A program made the position numbers and the translations under genes. The notes under the pieces were generated by a model that made no database searches, was not told the DNA's origin, and was given only the letters and a program-made list of their open reading frames with translations. A stretch of 64,000 nucleotides of DNA from Deltaproteobacteria bacterium (GTDB taxonomy: Bacteria; Bdellovibrionota_B; Oligoflexia; Oligoflexales; Bog-1112). The DNA lies in contig JACPKR010000008.1 in assembly GCA_016186945.1 (NCBI GenBank), positions 1 to 64,000 on the forward strand. Reading direction: 5' to 3'. Positions 55,371 to 63,544 of the stretch are shown here, piece by piece. Position 1 is the stretch's first letter. Every line of letters begins with the position of its first letter.

Positions 55371-56086
55371 AGATTTACAGGTACGAATCCATTGGGTCGA
55401 CGTCCACGGAAGCAACACAACTTCTCTTACAAGGTGTACGCCCACCATTTGTTGTCACAGCAAAAACGCAAACAGCAGGCAGGGGAAGCGGCTCGCGGAC
55501 ATGGAAAAGCCCGGCTGGTAATCTTTACCTTTCTCTCGCCCTGACTTGCAGAAAAGACGAAGTCGGCCCCCTGCCTTTAAAGGTTGCGGTACTCCTTGCC
55601 CATTGGATGCAGGAACGTGTGAAACTGACGCCAACTCTAAAATGGCCGAACGACCTACTTCTGGACGGAAAGAAACTCGCAGGAATCTTATGTGAAGCAA
55701 GCTGGCAGCCAGGAAACGTCTCATGCGACGTAATCGTGGGAATCGGAATCAATGTGAATAACACGCCAGAACTTGAGTCAGACTACCAAGCCACCTGCTT
55801 GCGGACCGCAAGTAGCAAGGAATGGGAACTCGAAAGCCTATTGGATTCTCTCTTACTTTTTTGGGAACAGAAGGAACCAAAATGGAGGAACAAAGAACTT
55901 TACCTGGCGGCTTATCGAACCCTTCATCTGCCACCAGGTCAAGTTCTTCAGGATACAGTTTACCCTCATGACTTATATAGTTTTGAGGCGATTGATAGCG
56001 AAGGATGCCTCGTGGTGCGTAACATTAACGATACGTCCTCGCGAAGCATTGTTACTGCGCAACATACCTTACGCTGGCAGCTTTAG
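55367..56086 (+). CDS. birA: Biotin-[acetyl-CoA-carboxylase] ligase
   Basis: Attaches biotin to the acetyl-CoA carboxylase carrier. 239 residues, without the N-terminal DNA-binding domain of repressor-type BirA. ESIGSTSTEA, TAKTQTAGRGSGSRTWKSP (biotinyl-AMP loop), KWPNDLLLDGKKLAGIL and VGIGINVN. Coupled to nadC. Convergent overlap of 4 bp with the next gene. Confidence 0.95.
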   Translation: MKIYRYESIGSTSTEATQLLLQGVRPPFVVTAKTQTAGRGSGSRTWKSPAGNLYLSLALTCRKDEVGPLPLKVAVLLAHWMQERVKLTPTLKWPNDLLLDGKKLAGILCEASWQPGNVSCDVIVGIGINVNNTPELESDYQATCLRTASSKEWELESLLDSLLLFWEQKEPKWRNKELYLAAYRTLHLPPGQVLQDTVYPHDLYSFEAIDSEGCLVVRNINDTSSRSIVTAQHTLRWQL

Positions 56087-56631
56087 AGGTCTTCATCCAC
56101 AGCGGCGGCTTCGACGTCCCATTCATCATTCTTGATGCCATAAGATTCCCTCTCGCCGAGGTGGTCTTTGTATTTTGCAAACAAAGCAGATTCAGCAAGC
56201 GAAGCTCTGAATTCAACGGGCAGACTTTCTAGCGATGTCAATTGGGGAATGGCAATCAGGAGAATCGTTTCTGCAAACTCAATCCGCACCTCGTCCATCT
56301 GGGAACCAGGGAAAAACTGTGAGTGAAGGATCAGGACACGATCGTCTGTTTTTTCGCGATCTTTTCCCACCAGACTGACAATCAAGGCTTTGTTGTGACG
56401 GTCGCGACAGATGTTAAGGTTGTCTCTATCGTAAGCTGTCATGTCAATGGCTGTAATCAGTTCCTTTCCCTCAACAAAAGAGAGATAGCCTTCTAATTCT
56501 TCATAGGATGGAACTATAAATTCCGCATCCTCCGCTTTCCTCCAGTCGAAGCTTTCACAAAAGTTGTTCGCGAATGCTGAACCTGTAAGGCTAGCAAAAA
56601 AGAGAGAACAGATAACAATCTTCCTAATCAT
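56083..56631 (-). CDS. Exported hypothetical protein
   Basis: A 182-residue protein with a clear signal peptide (to SAFA, cleavage near residue 21) and an acidic, mixed alpha/beta mature part. Two Cys (NFCESF, NICRDR) may form a disulphide. Unrecognised. ATG 56631 with GAGGAG upstream. Confidence 0.6.
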   Translation of the reverse strand: MIRKIVICSLFFASLTGSAFANNFCESFDWRKAEDAEFIVPSYEELEGYLSFVEGKELITAIDMTAYDRDNLNICRDRHNKALIVSLVGKDREKTDDRVLILHSQFFPGSQMDEVRIEFAETILLIAIPQLTSLESLPVEFRASLAESALFAKYKDHLGERESYGIKNDEWDVEAAAVDEDL

Positions 56632-56680
56632 TTTTTACTCCTCATGTTAGGATTGATAGGTTTGCAAGTAATGTGTAAAC

Positions 56681-56815
56681 CCTTTGGGGCAAGGAGGAGG
56701 TTTGGAGGAAACTGCGCAGCTGGTTCCTCCAAAGAAATCCCTTGAGGGAGCGACGGTTCCCTCGCCCCCCCAAACCCCCCCCTCCCTTTTTGCCCCTAGC
56801 GGCTTACGGGTTACG
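56681..56815 (-). repeat. Family A element, copy 12 (long form)
   Basis: Minus orientation. Left end ccctttggggcaagg, core 56689-56735 (gaggaggtttgg variant), arm and end tttgcccctagcggcttacgg. Between divergent genes 56631 and 56895. Confidence 0.9.
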
Positions 56816-56894
56816 TTTGTAAGTCGCGTATGGATTACCTAAGTTTCTTCATCGTGGATAGTTTTATTTTGTAGCCCCTTAATCGAGAGATAAA

Positions 56895-57386
56895 ATGAGA
56901 AGCGGAAAAAAACCTAGAGAATCTTGGGTAGAAATGACGGAAATCGTTTTGCCACAACACACGAATGGCCTCGGTACAGTTTTCGGTGGCGTTGTCGTGT
57001 CCTGGGTTGACATCGCCGCTGCAATTTGTGCGCAACGACACAGCGAGCAAATTGTAGTAACTGCATCCATTGACGCGATGCACTTCCTCGCACCCATTCG
57101 CTTGGGTTGGGTGGTCAATATCAAAGCAAGTATGAACTTCGTTGCCCACTCCAGCTGTGAAGTGGGTGTAAAAATTATGGCAGAAAATCCACTGACCCAG
57201 GAACACCACCACACTGCGAGTGCGTACGTAACTATGGTAGCGTTAGCCCGTGATGGGCACGCGTTGACGATGCCCCCTCTCCTTGCGGAGACAGACGATG
57301 AAAAAAGGCGCTTTCGCGAAGCAGCGGAAAGACGAATGACGCGATTGGAATTGCGAGACCGACTTAAAAAACGTCATAAGGGGTGA
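56895..57386 (+). CDS. Acyl-CoA thioesterase, hotdog fold (YciA/BFIT-like)
   Basis: A 163-residue hotdog protein predicted to hydrolyse acyl-CoA. PQHTNGLGTVFGGVVVSWVDIAAAICAQRH has the substrate-contact pattern (Asn..Gly..GG..hydrophobic..Asp) of the YciA/BACH group. VTASIDAMHFLAPIRLGWVV is a conserved strand, and the C-terminal arm (RRFREAAERRMTRLELRDR) fits the longer members. ATG 56895. Confidence 0.88.
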   Translation: MRSGKKPRESWVEMTEIVLPQHTNGLGTVFGGVVVSWVDIAAAICAQRHSEQIVVTASIDAMHFLAPIRLGWVVNIKASMNFVAHSSCEVGVKIMAENPLTQEHHHTASAYVTMVALARDGHALTMPPLLAETDDEKRRFREAAERRMTRLELRDRLKKRHKG

Positions 57387-57411
57387 GGTAAAAAAAACTT
57401 TAGGAGCATGT

Positions 57412-60400
57412 ATGTTGTTTCGAATGCGTTGCTTGATTCTCGTTGTCGGTTTTTTTCCTTCCCTGATTAGTTTTGCTCATATCCATGAAGACGAACTCGG
57501 TCTGGAAGATTCTCAAGACTTGCGAGAGGCTGTTGCTCAGCTCCTTCGACCAGACGGGAGTCTTTCCCTCAAGGAACTTGGACTCTTTGAAAATGAAATA
57601 CAGAATAAACGTGACGAACTGTACAAACTTCTGGTTGACACCGAAAAAGCTGGCGGCATGTCGCAAGACGAAGCGGAGGACGAAGCCCTAGGCCAAAAGC
57701 AAATCTTTGTCCTCGAGTTTATCCTCGATAGGCTAGAGGACTTAAAGCATGAAGCTGACCCTATTCAACGCTTTGCCTTAGCAAAGCAGATTTTGCGGTT
57801 GTCGTCGACTTTTTCGGCGGATGGAGCGCCTCCCAGCATTCAGCTCGCATTTGAAATAGGTAGAGTCGCTTTTCTTGAATCCCATAATGTAGCTCTGGAT
57901 GAGAGAAAGACCGGCCCAGCTGCAAATCTTGTAAACCCTGCCCACCAACAGTACTTCAGCAAGGACGAACTTAGGCAAAAAATTGAAAGGCATGAAGATA
58001 TATCCGTTTACGATCCTCCCAACTCATCTTTCTGGGCCAAGCCTGCCTCTATTGCTCAACAAAGTGTGCTGAAGCCGATGGAAATCAATAGTGCGGTGCC
58101 CCAGACTTTCACCTACAAGAAGGTTATCAAATCTGACCATCACCCGAAGATTAAAACTTTCTCACGTTCTCCCAGTGGCAAGAAGATTGAATGGAAGATG
58201 AAATTTGGCCGTGAAGTGGAAACAGAGTATTTTGCGACTCGATGGATGGAGTTGATGGGTTTCAACAGCGACGAGTCCTACTTTGTCTCAAACGCAAAGG
58301 TCTATTTTGAGAACGAGGACGAGTTCAAGAGCATGGTCAGGGAATGGGTCAAATTTTACCCAAAGGAATTGGATACACCATCGAATTTTATCGTAGAAGA
58401 AGGATCCGACTCCGACGGCTTTTTCGTCGTTTTTCACAAAACACTCATCGAAGCTCGCCCCAAAGACACGGAACGAGTCGGACCCATGCACTTAACCTTG
58501 TTGGGAAATCATGAGAGGCGAGAGGTACGTGCCCAACTTCTCCTACAAGCGTTCATAAACAACACGGATATTAAGGAATCTCATAATAACAAAACAAAGA
58601 TGGTCAAAGACAGTCAAGGGCGTTGGCATGTTCAGGAGTTGATACACGACCTTGGCAAATCATTCGGCAGCCTCCTTGTTTCTAACTTTCCGAACGGATT
58701 TTCCTGGAACTTTCTGAAAACCAGCCGGGGAAAACTTCGAATCGACTATCGACGCTACCACTACATTTCACGAGACAAAAACCCATTCATGCAAGCCAGT
58801 TATTCCGATCTTAAATGGGCCGCCCGTCTTCTTGTCCAGGTCACGCCAGAACAGATTCGCACCCTCATAAACAATTCTGGATGGCCTGAACCTGTAGGTC
58901 ATCTCTACTTCGAAAAGCTTACAACTCGCCGTAATGAAGTCGTGAGGGAATTCCATCTGGAAGGAGAGTACCTGGATGGTCAAAAAGTTAACCTATGGCC
59001 AGAGGTAAAACCAAAGGAATTCAATTTTGGTGCTGCTGTCATAGAGGGAGAGCTTTTCAAGGATTACAAGTCGCATCCTCAGGATATCAACTACGCGAAC
59101 GCCGTCGGAGTGAATTTCGATTTTAACGGCGTTCTCCTACGCCTTTTAGTCAACAGTGCCTCGATGGGTATTGAAAAGGCTCCCTTAGAGCGGATTTTTA
59201 CTTTGAGAGACGATCACGGTTCCTTCGTTCTCAAGAATTATTTGGGTGGCATGCACGTTGTGATACATCGTGAAATTACTCGCAACGAAAATACGAATGA
59301 CGATAGCAAACTTTGGGTCGTTAAAGACCGGCTAGATGTGGGTCTTGCTGTTGGACTGGGTGTAGACATCCCGGTCGGACCTGGCGGGTTCGATCTCAAA
59401 GCGAGATCAATCGTAGGCAAACGGTACACCCTCACACATTATACCGGGCAACTTGTTGGGGCCGCGAAAAGTAAATTCAACCGAGTATTTCGCCTCCCCT
59501 TCCAGCCTCAGGAAGTCATCGAAGCCCTTAGTCCTGGGGAAGAAGTTACTGATGGCTTTTTCATAAGCCTAAAGTTGCAGGAAGAATTTGAACTAGGCAA
59601 CACATGGACTGCTGCTGTGGGGCCTGGACTCGGCCAAGAAACACGTTTCCTCGTCCACACAGGGGTAAAAAACCTAGACAATGGGAAAATCGAGGTCGCC
59701 CATCAAAAGAGTAACGAACTCGAAGGCGAGTTCTACGTCTTTGCACAATTCTTCAAAATTTTGAAATTGGAATTCTTCCGGGCATCTATGATGTTGGGGC
59801 AATCGAAGGGTCAAGCATACACCTTTGATTTTTCCACGCCTCCCTCAATCGACACACAGCGTGCCTACAATCGTCTCGTTTACAACCATAAAGACGATCT
59901 AGCGGAGCAATACAAAATACCGTTCGCCACCATGCGTTCGAATTTCAAAGGGAAAGGCTGGTGGTTTGGAGTCTTAGCCGGCCTAGGATCCCAATACCAC
60001 GGAACTTATGCTTTAAGGACCGACCCGGACCACACCATGCACAGAACCTTCGAATACAAGATTGAAAAGGAACGAGAAAATCCACTCTTTCTGAGAAGGA
60101 GGGCTTACCGAGTTCTGACTTCGCTAGACTTCGGGGACAACAGCTTTACAGATCTCACACGAAGCTCCCTCGTGCTGATGATGGAATGGGAAAACGAAAA
60201 GACCGCCAGTAGCTACATGAAAAGAATGCTGGAAAAGGTGAACGCAACGGTAGGTGATACTTCCTTCGTAGAATTCACCCCTGAACGATGGGCTGAAAAG
60301 CACCTGGGGAACACATACACAATTTTCCAAGTGAGGCTAAAGGATGATGCAATCGCCTGCCTTTTGGAAGCCATCGGCTGTGCTCAAGAAAGCGAGGGAC

Positions 60401-60615
60401 ACTTGATGAAGTGGGACCTCACCCATATACGCAAGGCTCATGATCCGGCGACCCGTTACAAGCGCCTTAGCCGCTGGCTGGCACACATGTTCACACGTCC
60501 CCAGAACTGGGAAAAAGTTCGCACCTACGTCGGGGATGAGAAGTTCGCCAAGGAACTCTTCGTCCAAGGCGAATTTCTTCCTACGGGCAAGCCCATTCAC
60601 GTTTTGAAATTATAA
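57412..60615 (+). CDS. Large exported protein with kinase-fold-like motifs
   Basis: A 1067-residue protein. Signal peptide with cleavage near FAH (residue about 22). The N-terminal 200 residues are helical. A region from about 230 to 420 has a set of motifs laid out like a kinase fold: a Lys in IEWKMKFG (262-264), an αC-like Glu in VETEYFATR (270), N-N-T-D386-I-K-x3-N-N (384-393) as a catalytic-loop counterpart, and H-D413-L-G. The C-terminal ~500 residues are beta-rich with many Gly and aromatic residues, and the last 150 are helical again. Assignment to a kinase is inference. Start ATG 57412 with TTTAGGAG upstream. No named family recognised. Confidence 0.68.
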   Translation: MLFRMRCLILVVGFFPSLISFAHIHEDELGLEDSQDLREAVAQLLRPDGSLSLKELGLFENEIQNKRDELYKLLVDTEKAGGMSQDEAEDEALGQKQIFVLEFILDRLEDLKHEADPIQRFALAKQILRLSSTFSADGAPPSIQLAFEIGRVAFLESHNVALDERKTGPAANLVNPAHQQYFSKDELRQKIERHEDISVYDPPNSSFWAKPASIAQQSVLKPMEINSAVPQTFTYKKVIKSDHHPKIKTFSRSPSGKKIEWKMKFGREVETEYFATRWMELMGFNSDESYFVSNAKVYFENEDEFKSMVREWVKFYPKELDTPSNFIVEEGSDSDGFFVVFHKTLIEARPKDTERVGPMHLTLLGNHERREVRAQLLLQAFINNTDIKESHNNKTKMVKDSQGRWHVQELIHDLGKSFGSLLVSNFPNGFSWNFLKTSRGKLRIDYRRYHYISRDKNPFMQASYSDLKWAARLLVQVTPEQIRTLINNSGWPEPVGHLYFEKLTTRRNEVVREFHLEGEYLDGQKVNLWPEVKPKEFNFGAAVIEGELFKDYKSHPQDINYANAVGVNFDFNGVLLRLLVNSASMGIEKAPLERIFTLRDDHGSFVLKNYLGGMHVVIHREITRNENTNDDSKLWVVKDRLDVGLAVGLGVDIPVGPGGFDLKARSIVGKRYTLTHYTGQLVGAAKSKFNRVFRLPFQPQEVIEALSPGEEVTDGFFISLKLQEEFELGNTWTAAVGPGLGQETRFLVHTGVKNLDNGKIEVAHQKSNELEGEFYVFAQFFKILKLEFFRASMMLGQSKGQAYTFDFSTPPSIDTQRAYNRLVYNHKDDLAEQYKIPFATMRSNFKGKGWWFGVLAGLGSQYHGTYALRTDPDHTMHRTFEYKIEKERENPLFLRRRAYRVLTSLDFGDNSFTDLTRSSLVLMMEWENEKTASSYMKRMLEKVNATVGDTSFVEFTPERWAEKHLGNTYTIFQVRLKDDAIACLLEAIGCAQESEGHLMKWDLTHIRKAHDPATRYKRLSRWLAHMFTRPQNWEKVRTYVGDEKFAKELFVQGEFLPTGKPIHVLKL

Positions 60616-60624
60616 GGAGGTTGG

Positions 60625-60700
60625 AGCAAGGAGGTGGTTTGGAGGAAACTGCGCAGCTGGTTCCTCCAAGAAATCCCTATTTGCCCCAAGTGGCTTACGC
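60625..60700 (-). repeat. Family A element, copy 13 (arm deleted)
   Basis: Core 60625-60672, then aatccctatttgccccaagtggc, so the G/C-rich arm is missing and the terminal end is joined directly. It overlaps the upstream part of the next frame. Confidence 0.88.
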
Positions 60701-60738
60701 TGATATTCTGTGTCAGAACTTACGAAGAGAGGTCAGCT

Positions 60739-61338
60739 GTGGAACATCAACGTGTAGTCCGAGAATCGGAAAGTTTGGGAGAACGCCTATTCAGGTTGAG
60801 AGATTTTACGCCGATCCCCCTTCTCATCCTCTTGCTCATCTTTGAAAAACCAACCGTAGCAACCGTTACAGTAGGATGCTGCCTTGTATTTTTCGGCGAG
60901 CTGATCAGGTTATATAGCGTCTCCTTCATCGGCGGTGTATCAAGGACACGGTCAGGATCTCTCGGCGGGCAACTTGTGGTTGATGGCCCTTTCCGCTGGG
61001 TGCGGAACCCTCTGTACGTCGGAAATTTCTTCATCGCCCTGGGGATAGCCGTCTTCGCAGGAGTTTTGTGGTTGATCGCTTTGTCGCTCATCCTATTCGT
61101 TTTCCAGTACGCGTCGATTGTTAAATACGAAGAAAGCCTTCTTTTGGAAAAATTCGGCAGTGAGTACGAAGCTTACAAGACCCGCGTCCCCGCTTGGCTT
61201 CCCAAGCGCTTCCCGTCCCTCAAGGACCTGGATTGGCCCGAGTCGTTCGCCCCCGCCCTTCGGAGCGAGAAACGAACACTCACAGCAATTGCCATTGTTT
61301 TGTTCCTCCTGGTTCTTCTAACCCCCTCTCGCCACTAA
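60739..61338 (+). CDS. Isoprenylcysteine carboxyl methyltransferase-family membrane enzyme
   Basis: A 199-residue, four-helix membrane protein. DGPFRWVRNPLYVGNFFIALG and EESLLLEKFGSEYEAYKTRVPAWLP match the C-terminal AdoMet-binding signature (RHPxYxG, E.Y..Y...V) of the ICMT/phospholipid methyltransferase superfamily. Substrate unknown. The frame opens earlier inside a repeat, but GTG 60739 with GAGAGG upstream is preferred. Confidence 0.82.
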   Translation: MEHQRVVRESESLGERLFRLRDFTPIPLLILLLIFEKPTVATVTVGCCLVFFGELIRLYSVSFIGGVSRTRSGSLGGQLVVDGPFRWVRNPLYVGNFFIALGIAVFAGVLWLIALSLILFVFQYASIVKYEESLLLEKFGSEYEAYKTRVPAWLPKRFPSLKDLDWPESFAPALRSEKRTLTAIAIVLFLLVLLTPSRH

Positions 61339-61396
61339 AAAAATTTGCCTGCCTTAATCATGGTTTTTGGCATGTTAACAACAAGAGGCTGCCGTT

Positions 61397-62116
61397 ATGA
61401 ACAAAAAAAGTTTGGTCATCGTACCGACTTACAATGAAGCCAAAAATATAGGACCGTTAGTAGGGCAAATCTTCGCTATTCTGCCTTCGCTTTCTATACT
61501 CTTCGTTGATGATAACAGCCCGGACGGCACTTTGCAGCGAATCGAGGACGTTCAAAAACAGCACCCCATGCGTATCGACGTCATTTCACGGTCGGGCAAA
61601 CTCGGACTGGGAACTGCCTACATAGCAGGTTTCCGCTGGGGGCTGGAAAACGGCTTCGATTATTTTATAGAAATGGATGCCGATTTTTCGCACGACCCGC
61701 GCTACCTTCCGAGATTTTTAGAACTTCTGGAAACGAACGACGTTGTAGTGGGCAGTCGCTACATTCCGGGAGGGGGGACCAAAAACTGGAACTGGCTCCG
61801 TCGCCTCATCAGCCGGGCTGGCTCTTTTTACGCCCGCACTGTCCTTGGACTTCGCTTGATTGATTTAACCGGCGGTTTTAACGCCTGGCGTCGCAATGTA
61901 CTGGAATCCATCGGCCTCGATCGTATCAAAAGTGAAGGGTATGCCTTTCAGATCGAACTTAAGTATAGGGCCCATCTAAAGGGATTTCGCATCGTTGAGT
62001 CTCCTATAATTTTTGTAGATCGTCTTGTTGGCACATCCAAGATGTCTAAAAAAATCGTCTGGGAAGCAATTTATAGGGTGCTGATGCTCCGCTTTGGGAA
62101 ACACTCAGAAGTTTAA
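61397..62116 (+). CDS. Polyprenol-phosphate mannose synthase-type glycosyltransferase (family 2)
   Basis: A 239-residue GT2 enzyme resembling dolichol-phosphate mannosyltransferase. IVPTYNEAKNIGPLV, FVDDNSPDGTLQRI, EMDADFSHDPRYLP (DxD) and RYIPGGGTKNW, followed by GFNAWRRNVLESI and SEGYAFQIELKYRAHLKGFRI. It would make a lipid-linked sugar. Head-to-tail with the next minus-strand gene, whose 3' end it overlaps by 12 bp. Confidence 0.9.
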   Translation: MNKKSLVIVPTYNEAKNIGPLVGQIFAILPSLSILFVDDNSPDGTLQRIEDVQKQHPMRIDVISRSGKLGLGTAYIAGFRWGLENGFDYFIEMDADFSHDPRYLPRFLELLETNDVVVGSRYIPGGGTKNWNWLRRLISRAGSFYARTVLGLRLIDLTGGFNAWRRNVLESIGLDRIKSEGYAFQIELKYRAHLKGFRIVESPIIFVDRLVGTSKMSKKIVWEAIYRVLMLRFGKHSEV

Positions 62117-63460
62117 CGACGGGTTCCTTGAGGCTATCGCTATGAGCTGAGGTTTGGCTTTGTTGAGCGTCTCCTTGTATTCCCGTTCCGGAATCGCATC
62201 GAAAGTGATACCGCCTCCTGCCCACGTGTATGCTTTGTCTCTTTTGCATACGATCGACCGGATCATGATGTTGAAGTCCATGTTTCCGCACCGGCTGATA
62301 TAACCAAGAGAGCCTGTGTAAATACTGCGATTGTGAGGCTCCAGCTCATGGATGATTTCCATCGTCCGGATTTTAGGAACACCTGTAATTGTTCCGCCCG
62401 GAAAAACTGCTCGAAAGATGTCCCAAAAACTGACGTCAGATCTTAGTTTCCCGATGACATCTGACTCCGTATGGATGACATAACTGTAGGGCACAAACTC
62501 CATAAACTTGTCGACTTTGACCGTTCCAAACTCGCAAATCCTCCCCAAATCGTTTCGCGCCAAATCCACCAGCATCGCATGTTCCGCACACTCCTTGGGA
62601 TCAGAGGCAAGCTCTTTAATAAACTTCGCAAGTTCCTCAGGACTTCCCATCCTTCGCGTACCTGCAATAGGTCGTGTGTGGATGTTTCGCCCAACCTTTT
62701 TAAATAGGCGTTCGGGAGAGGCACTTAGGATAACAATGTCGTCCCACTCAAAGTAGGAAGCAAAGGGAACAGGACTTATCCTTGATAACTCTCTGTAAAT
62801 CGCAAGAGGATCGGCAATGCTAGGAAGCGTAAAACGCTGAGCCAAGTTGACTTGGTAACTGTGCCCCGATCGAATGAATTCCTGAATGCGCTTAATCGTA
62901 GCTAAATAGTGCTCAGGGGTGAAATTTGAGAAGCTCTGTAGCCTTTCTAAAGGAAAAGGAATTCCTGTCCCTTCGCGATCCTTGTGTTTGGATACTCGTG
63001 AAACGTAATGATCCAATTTGTCTATTTTGCTTTGGCACTCTTTTCTGTCGTGGCCAATGGCTATGATTTGTAAAGATTTCTCCCAAAGGTCAAATAAGAA
63101 GAAATGGTCGACGTAATAAAAAAACAGGTGAGGCAAACCTATTGAGTCCTCATGAACCGGTATATCTTCAAAAAGCTGAGACGCTTCGTAGGAAAGCCCT
63201 CCCACCCATCCCCCGCAAAATGGCAAACGAGAGTCCGGCGCCCCGCTTGATTCCAGCAATCGCGACCACTCCGTAAAAAGATCGCAAGCTCCTCCCCAAT
63301 GCGAAGATGAAAAACGACCGCTCGGGTCGAAACCAAGAAGTGCATAACGATGTTCCTTAGAAATCAAAGTACTTTCCAAAAGAAAACGCGAGCCTTTGGG
63401 AAGCACTTCCAAAAGTTCGATGGGAGAAACAAAAGGGCTTATGATTTTTTTTACAAGCAC
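62105..63460 (-). CDS. Anthranilate / aminodeoxychorismate synthase component I family
   Basis: A 451-residue chorismate-utilising enzyme. RPIAGTRRMG, MLVDLARNDLGRICEFG, and FPGGTITGVPKIRTMEII, then NRSIYTGSLGYIS with MDFNIMIRS. The Ala in PIAGT is typical of TrpE rather than E. coli-type PabB (PIKGT), but the short N-terminus and length fit PabB. It also lacks a neighbouring glutamine amidotransferase. Either tryptophan or folate synthesis. GTG 63460 is a weakly supported start. Confidence 0.85.
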   Translation of the reverse strand: MLVKKIISPFVSPIELLEVLPKGSRFLLESTLISKEHRYALLGFDPSGRFSSSHWGGACDLFTEWSRLLESSGAPDSRLPFCGGWVGGLSYEASQLFEDIPVHEDSIGLPHLFFYYVDHFFLFDLWEKSLQIIAIGHDRKECQSKIDKLDHYVSRVSKHKDREGTGIPFPLERLQSFSNFTPEHYLATIKRIQEFIRSGHSYQVNLAQRFTLPSIADPLAIYRELSRISPVPFASYFEWDDIVILSASPERLFKKVGRNIHTRPIAGTRRMGSPEELAKFIKELASDPKECAEHAMLVDLARNDLGRICEFGTVKVDKFMEFVPYSYVIHTESDVIGKLRSDVSFWDIFRAVFPGGTITGVPKIRTMEIIHELEPHNRSIYTGSLGYISRCGNMDFNIMIRSIVCKRDKAYTWAGGGITFDAIPEREYKETLNKAKPQLIAIASRNPSLNF

Positions 63461-63544
63461 TTGTTACATCTTGATTATATTGAGATTTTGTGAGAAACCA
63501 TACTTGGTGACCGACAACTTTGACTAGCAGATGATGAAGGTACA

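Noticed and set aside
48-60700. Family A repeats considered as a CRISPR array
   Set aside because: Copies are dispersed over 60 kb in both orientations, with no regular spacers or cas genes.
60634-60738. N-terminal extension of the methyltransferase read from the repeat
   Set aside because: GTG 60739 has a good ribosome site and matches family length; the upstream codons come from family A.
62105-63460. Calling the chorismate enzyme definitely TrpE
   Set aside because: PIAGT favours TrpE, but length and missing neighbours fit PabB as well; left at family level.
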